The position numbers and the translations under genes were made by a program. A model generated the notes under the pieces. It did not search any database. It saw nothing but the letters and a program-made list of their open reading frames with translations, and was not told the DNA's origin. Of a DNA stretch of 9,631 nt, positions 6,641 through 9,631 are shown in pieces (within the stretch, counting starts at the first letter, position 1; each line of letters begins with the position of its first letter). Location of the stretch: contig CBFHPD010000172.1 of NCBI GenBank assembly GCA_965657495.1, forward strand, positions 1 to 9,631, given 5' to 3'. This DNA comes from JALQTD01 sp965657495. GTDB lineage: Bacteria > Bacteroidota > Bacteroidia > Flavobacteriales_D > Sanyastnellaceae.

Positions 6641-7480
6641 TCAGGACCAATTAGGGGATTTGTTCAGAAACGCAAACAATTCCTCGTTGTGAGGGGCGTA
6701 GAATTTCCACAAGCGCTGCATCGTTGCCTCATCAGGTTCCACGGGTTTGGGATTTTTGTTGCTGTCAACCAAGGGCAATGGATGGTATGGAACTCCTATG
6801 AATTCCTGAATACGCCGGCTCGTGCTTTCCGAAAATTCCTTCAGTTCATTGTTCTGCAACAGAAGCAGTTGTTCTTCGGGGAAGTAATTCAATATGGATT
6901 TAATCGTGTTGAGGTACACCCCCCTTTCGATGTAATTGAAATCGTGGGGGCTATCCTCGTTTGCATGTATGCGGTTGAAATTGGCATCGATCGCATCGGC
7001 AAATGACAGGGTTTCGCGCGGCCAGGCGTGGTTTGGTTTGCGCCGGTTTTGCATGGCCCAATGCGAAAAAGCCCTCTTTGCAGGTTCGCGCATCACGAAA
7101 ATGAGCTTCATGTCCGGGCGGTAAGCGTGAATCCGTTTGAGGTAAAGCGGCGAGACGGAATACCTTGGTGTTGCGTCGATGAAGCACGTGTTGCTCCGGC
7201 TGAACATGGGCAACACGAAATTCGCGTGATAACGGTGGATGCTCTCAGGTCTGTATTCTCTGTCGTTGGAGAAGTAATGAAGCTCTTTCCGGATTCCCCC
7301 TTGCAAAAGCGGATGCCTCATGAGCATGTCGAACAGCGCAGTCGTTCCTCCTTTTTGTACGCCAATGAGCATCACGGAAGGGCTGTTGTAATGACCGTAA
7401 CGGGTGGCAAGAGTCCTCAGGCGCCGTCGAATGCGCCTAATAATTACGGGGATATTGCTGTTTCGGCGTTTTCTTTTCAT
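6641..7480 (-). CDS. Sulfotransferase domain protein, heparan-sulfate-sulfotransferase-like
   Basis: A protein of 279 residues and the first gene of a two-gene transcription unit. After a strongly basic N-terminus (12 Lys/Arg in the first 27 residues, starting MKRKRR) comes the 5'-phosphosulfate loop LIGVQKGGTTALFDML (from residue 38, Lys43). KELHYFS (65-71) is a segment typical of the heparan sulfate N-/O-sulfotransferase superfamily. The 3'-phosphate-binding segment is VMREPAKRAFSHW (129-141, Arg131 and Ser139). IERGVYL and a C-terminal 'LxxFYAPHNEELF' region are also family-like. Both PAPS-binding elements are intact, so the enzyme is probably active on a sugar or lipid hydroxyl or amine; which one is unknown. 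The basic leader is not a signal peptide because it has no hydrophobic core; it may aid membrane or acceptor contact (inference). GC is low: a sampled 60-base stretch is about 38%, compared with about 67% in a katG stretch. Start ATG at 7480; I saw no good promoter in the short gap upstream. Confidence 0.85.
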   Translation of the reverse strand: MKRKRRNSNIPVIIRRIRRRLRTLATRYGHYNSPSVMLIGVQKGGTTALFDMLMRHPLLQGGIRKELHYFSNDREYRPESIHRYHANFVLPMFSRSNTCFIDATPRYSVSPLYLKRIHAYRPDMKLIFVMREPAKRAFSHWAMQNRRKPNHAWPRETLSFADAIDANFNRIHANEDSPHDFNYIERGVYLNTIKSILNYFPEEQLLLLQNNELKEFSESTSRRIQEFIGVPYHPLPLVDSNKNPKPVEPDEATMQRLWKFYAPHNEELFAFLNKSPNWS

Positions 7481-7529
7481 TGCATCTGTTACGTTTCCAA
7501 GCGGCTTTGGGTTGCGTGTAATGGAGATA

Positions 7530-7563
7530 AAACGCCCCAGAACCTCGCGGAACTGGGGCGTTT
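7530..7563 (-). terminator. Rho-independent terminator of katG
   Basis: An 11-bp perfect stem (7530-7540 with 7553-7563, core ACGCCCCAG/CTGGGGCGT) encloses a 12-base loop that can itself pair CC/GG around TCGC. On the minus strand it starts 35 bases after the katG stop and ends in TTTT, a standard intrinsic terminator. It should insulate the sulfotransferase genes, which begin 50 bases further on, from katG transcription. Confidence 0.85.
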
Positions 7564-7598
7564 GAATTCATGGTGGTGGGATGAAAAGTGCTGAGAGC

Positions 7599-9631
7599 TC
7601 AGAGCAGGTCGAACCGGTCGAGTTCCATCACCTTCGTCCACGCGGCGATGAAGTCGTCCACGAACTTCTCCTTGGCGTCGTTTTGGGCGTAGACCTCAGC
7701 GATGGCGCGCAATTCCGAATTGCTGCCGAAAATGAGATCCGCTCGGGTGGCCATCCACTTGACGTCGCCGGACTGGCGATCGCGTCCTTCGAAGACCTTC
7801 TCGGCCTCGTCCACCGGCGCCCATTTGGTGTCCATGCTCAACAAATTCACAAAGAAGTCATTCGTCAAAGCACCCGGGCGGTCTGTTAACACGCCCAAAT
7901 CCGAGCCGTCCCAATTCGCATGCAACGCCCGCATGCCACCGACCAAGACGGTCATCTCCGGCGCGGTCAAGGTCAGCAACTGCGCCTTGTCCACCAGCAG
8001 TTCCTCCACCGTCAAGGTGTAGTCCTTTTCCTGGTAATTGCGGAAGCCATCGGCCATGGGGGCCAACAGGTCCACGGACGCGGCATCGGTTTGCTCTGCA
8101 GAGGCGTCCATGCGGCCTGGCGTGAACGGCACGCGCTTGCTGTAGCCCGCAGCTGCGGCCGCTTGTTCGATGGCCGCGCTGCCGCCCAAGGCGATCAGGT
8201 CAGCGATGGAAACGCGCTTGCCTCCCCGCTCGAAGTCCGCTTGGATGGCTTCGTACTGCTTCAATACGCGGTCGAGTTGCGCCGGGTTGTTCACTTCCCA
8301 GTTGCGCATGGGTTCGAGCCGGATCCGCGCCCCGTTCGCCCCGCCGCGGTTATCTGAGTAGCGGAAGGTCGAGGCGGAGGCCCACGCCGTCGTGATGAGT
8401 TCTTCAGGCGTCAAGCCGCTCGCGAGGATGGTGCGCTTCAATTGCGCTTGGTCGGCAACGCTGATGACCGGGTGGTCGCAGGCCGGGATGGGGTCTTGCC
8501 AAATGAATTCCTCAGCAGGCACTTCCGGCCCCACGTAGTTCGTCTTCGGCCCCATGTCCCGGTGGGTGAGCTTGAACCAAGCGCGCGCGAAGGCGGCCTC
8601 AAACTCCTCGGGGTTCTCCAGGAACCGGCGCGAAATCTTCTCGTACTCCGGGTCGAAACGGAGGGACAGGTCGGTGGTCAGCATCGTGGGCCGGTGGAAC
8701 TTCTCGGGGTCGAACGCGTCGGGGAAGATGGCCTCGGCGTCTTTTGCCACCCATTGGTGCGCGCCCGCAGGGCTCTTTGTGAGCTCCCACTCGAAGTTGA
8801 ACAGGGCTTTGAAGTAACCGTGGCTCCACTCGGTGGGGGTTTTGGTCCAAATCACTTCCAGTCCGCTGGTGATGGCATCTGCACCGACTCCGCTGCCGTA
8901 GCTGCTCTCCCATCCGAAGCCCTGCGCTTCAATTGGCGCCGCCTCGGGTTCCGGTCCAACATGGGAAGCAGGGCCCGCACCGTGCGTCTTGCCGAGCGTG
9001 TGACCACCGGCCACCAAGGCGACCGTCTCCTCGTCGTTCATCCCCATCCGGCCGAAGGTCTCGCGGATGTCGTTCGCTGCCAACACCGGGTCGGGGTTGC
9101 CGTCCGGTCCCTCGGGATTCACGTAGATGAGCCCCATTTGCACCGCGGCCAAGGGGCTCTCCAATTTCCGTCCATCCTCGTACCGCTCGTTGGCCAGCCA
9201 TTCGGACTCCTTGCCCCAGTAGACGTTGCTCGCCGGCTCCCACACGTCTGCGCGTCCGCCGCTGAATCCGAGGGTCTCAAAGCCCATGTTTTCCAACGCC
9301 ACGTTGCCCGCGAGGACCATCAAGTCCGCCCACGAGATGGCTTGTCCGTACTTCTGTTTGACCGGCCACATCAGGCGCCGTGCCTTGTCGAGGTTAGCGT
9401 TGTCGGGCCAACTGTTGATGGGGGCAAACCGTTGCTGGCCTTCCCGCGATCCCCCGCGGCCGTCCCCGGTCCGGTAGGTGCCAGCGCTGTGCCACGCCAT
9501 CCGGATGAACAACCCGCCGTAGTGGCCCCAATCTGCAGGCCACCAGTCCTTGGATTCCGTCAGTGCGGCCTCGATGTCCGCCTTCAAGGCGTCGTAATCC
9601 AGGTCTTCAAACGCCTCGCGGTAGTTGAAAT
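7599..9631 (-). CDS. katG: Catalase-peroxidase KatG (N-terminus beyond the window)
   Basis: A bifunctional heme enzyme that breaks down hydrogen peroxide by catalase and peroxidase activity. 676 residues are visible; the frame runs open off the right edge (reading FNYREAFEDLDYDALKADI from 9629). By comparison with known KatG proteins about 55-60 N-terminal residues are missing, giving a normal full length near 735. The distal heme triad is seen in FIRMAWHSAG (Arg43, Trp46, His47 of the fragment). The Trp-Tyr-Met adduct unique to KatG is completed by Tyr169 in LIYVNPEG and Met195 in FGRMGMNDEE. The proximal heme ligand is His210 in GGHTLGKTHGA. The second, non-heme half of the duplicated peroxidase fold follows (from about residue 400: TTAWASASTFRYSDNRGGANG) and is intact to the stop. 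The TTG at 9587 is an internal Leu codon, not the start. No promoter is in the window. A hairpin terminator follows the stop. Identification is secure. Confidence 0.97.
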   Translation of the reverse strand, partial: FNYREAFEDLDYDALKADIEAALTESKDWWPADWGHYGGLFIRMAWHSAGTYRTGDGRGGSREGQQRFAPINSWPDNANLDKARRLMWPVKQKYGQAISWADLMVLAGNVALENMGFETLGFSGGRADVWEPASNVYWGKESEWLANERYEDGRKLESPLAAVQMGLIYVNPEGPDGNPDPVLAANDIRETFGRMGMNDEETVALVAGGHTLGKTHGAGPASHVGPEPEAAPIEAQGFGWESSYGSGVGADAITSGLEVIWTKTPTEWSHGYFKALFNFEWELTKSPAGAHQWVAKDAEAIFPDAFDPEKFHRPTMLTTDLSLRFDPEYEKISRRFLENPEEFEAAFARAWFKLTHRDMGPKTNYVGPEVPAEEFIWQDPIPACDHPVISVADQAQLKRTILASGLTPEELITTAWASASTFRYSDNRGGANGARIRLEPMRNWEVNNPAQLDRVLKQYEAIQADFERGGKRVSIADLIALGGSAAIEQAAAAAGYSKRVPFTPGRMDASAEQTDAASVDLLAPMADGFRNYQEKDYTLTVEELLVDKAQLLTLTAPEMTVLVGGMRALHANWDGSDLGVLTDRPGALTNDFFVNLLSMDTKWAPVDEAEKVFEGRDRQSGDVKWMATRADLIFGSNSELRAIAEVYAQNDAKEKFVDDFIAAWTKVMELDRFDLL

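Noticed and set aside
7028..7594. Plus-strand open frame of 188 codons over the second sulfotransferase and the katG terminator
   Set aside because: It is antisense to a gene with both PAPS-binding motifs, crosses a terminator hairpin and has no recognisable protein features.

Overview
The window looks like chromosomal DNA from a high-GC member of the Bacteroidota, probably a marine Flavobacteriales-like lineage. Three things suggest this: a C-terminal type IX secretion (T9SS) sorting domain on the first protein, a cysteine-rich C-terminal tail with an EF-hand-like loop on a secreted amylase, and a TPR-transmembrane-LuxR regulator of a kind common in this phylum. The species cannot be named from the sequence alone. 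There are seven protein genes, two of them cut by the window edges. I saw no RNA gene, insertion sequence, CRISPR array or origin. No intergenic gap exceeds about 185 bases.

Layout. At the left edge (2-787, plus strand) is the 3' part of a secreted alpha/beta hydrolase with a T9SS tail. Every other gene is on the minus strand. A secreted, multimodular GH13 amylase (784-3216) meets the hydrolase tail to tail, and the two TAA stop codons overlap. Thirty-two bases upstream of the amylase ends a membrane-anchored TPR/LuxR-type regulator (3249-4745), so these two probably form an operon. The roughly 180-base gap above the regulator holds a 17-bp dyad and, further up, a hairpin terminator that belongs to the next gene, a 1-Cys (Prx6-type) peroxiredoxin (4930-5559). 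Next come two sulfotransferase genes 9 bases apart (5738-6631 and 6641-7480), clearly lower in GC than everything around them. The right end is a catalase-peroxidase, katG (7599 to beyond 9631), followed by a strong hairpin terminator and missing only its N-terminal end.

How they fit together. The amylase and regulator look like a small alpha-glucan-use unit, in which the regulator has its sensor outside and its DNA-binding domain inside the cell. KatG and the peroxiredoxin both remove peroxides and may be a peroxide-defence neighbourhood split by a transferred sulfotransferase cassette. That cassette is the best candidate for foreign DNA, and probably modifies a surface glycan or another acceptor with sulfate. 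I do not see a clearly new biological system. The items most worth a second look are the regulator-amylase pair with its upstream dyad, the amylase tail, and the low-GC sulfotransferase pair.
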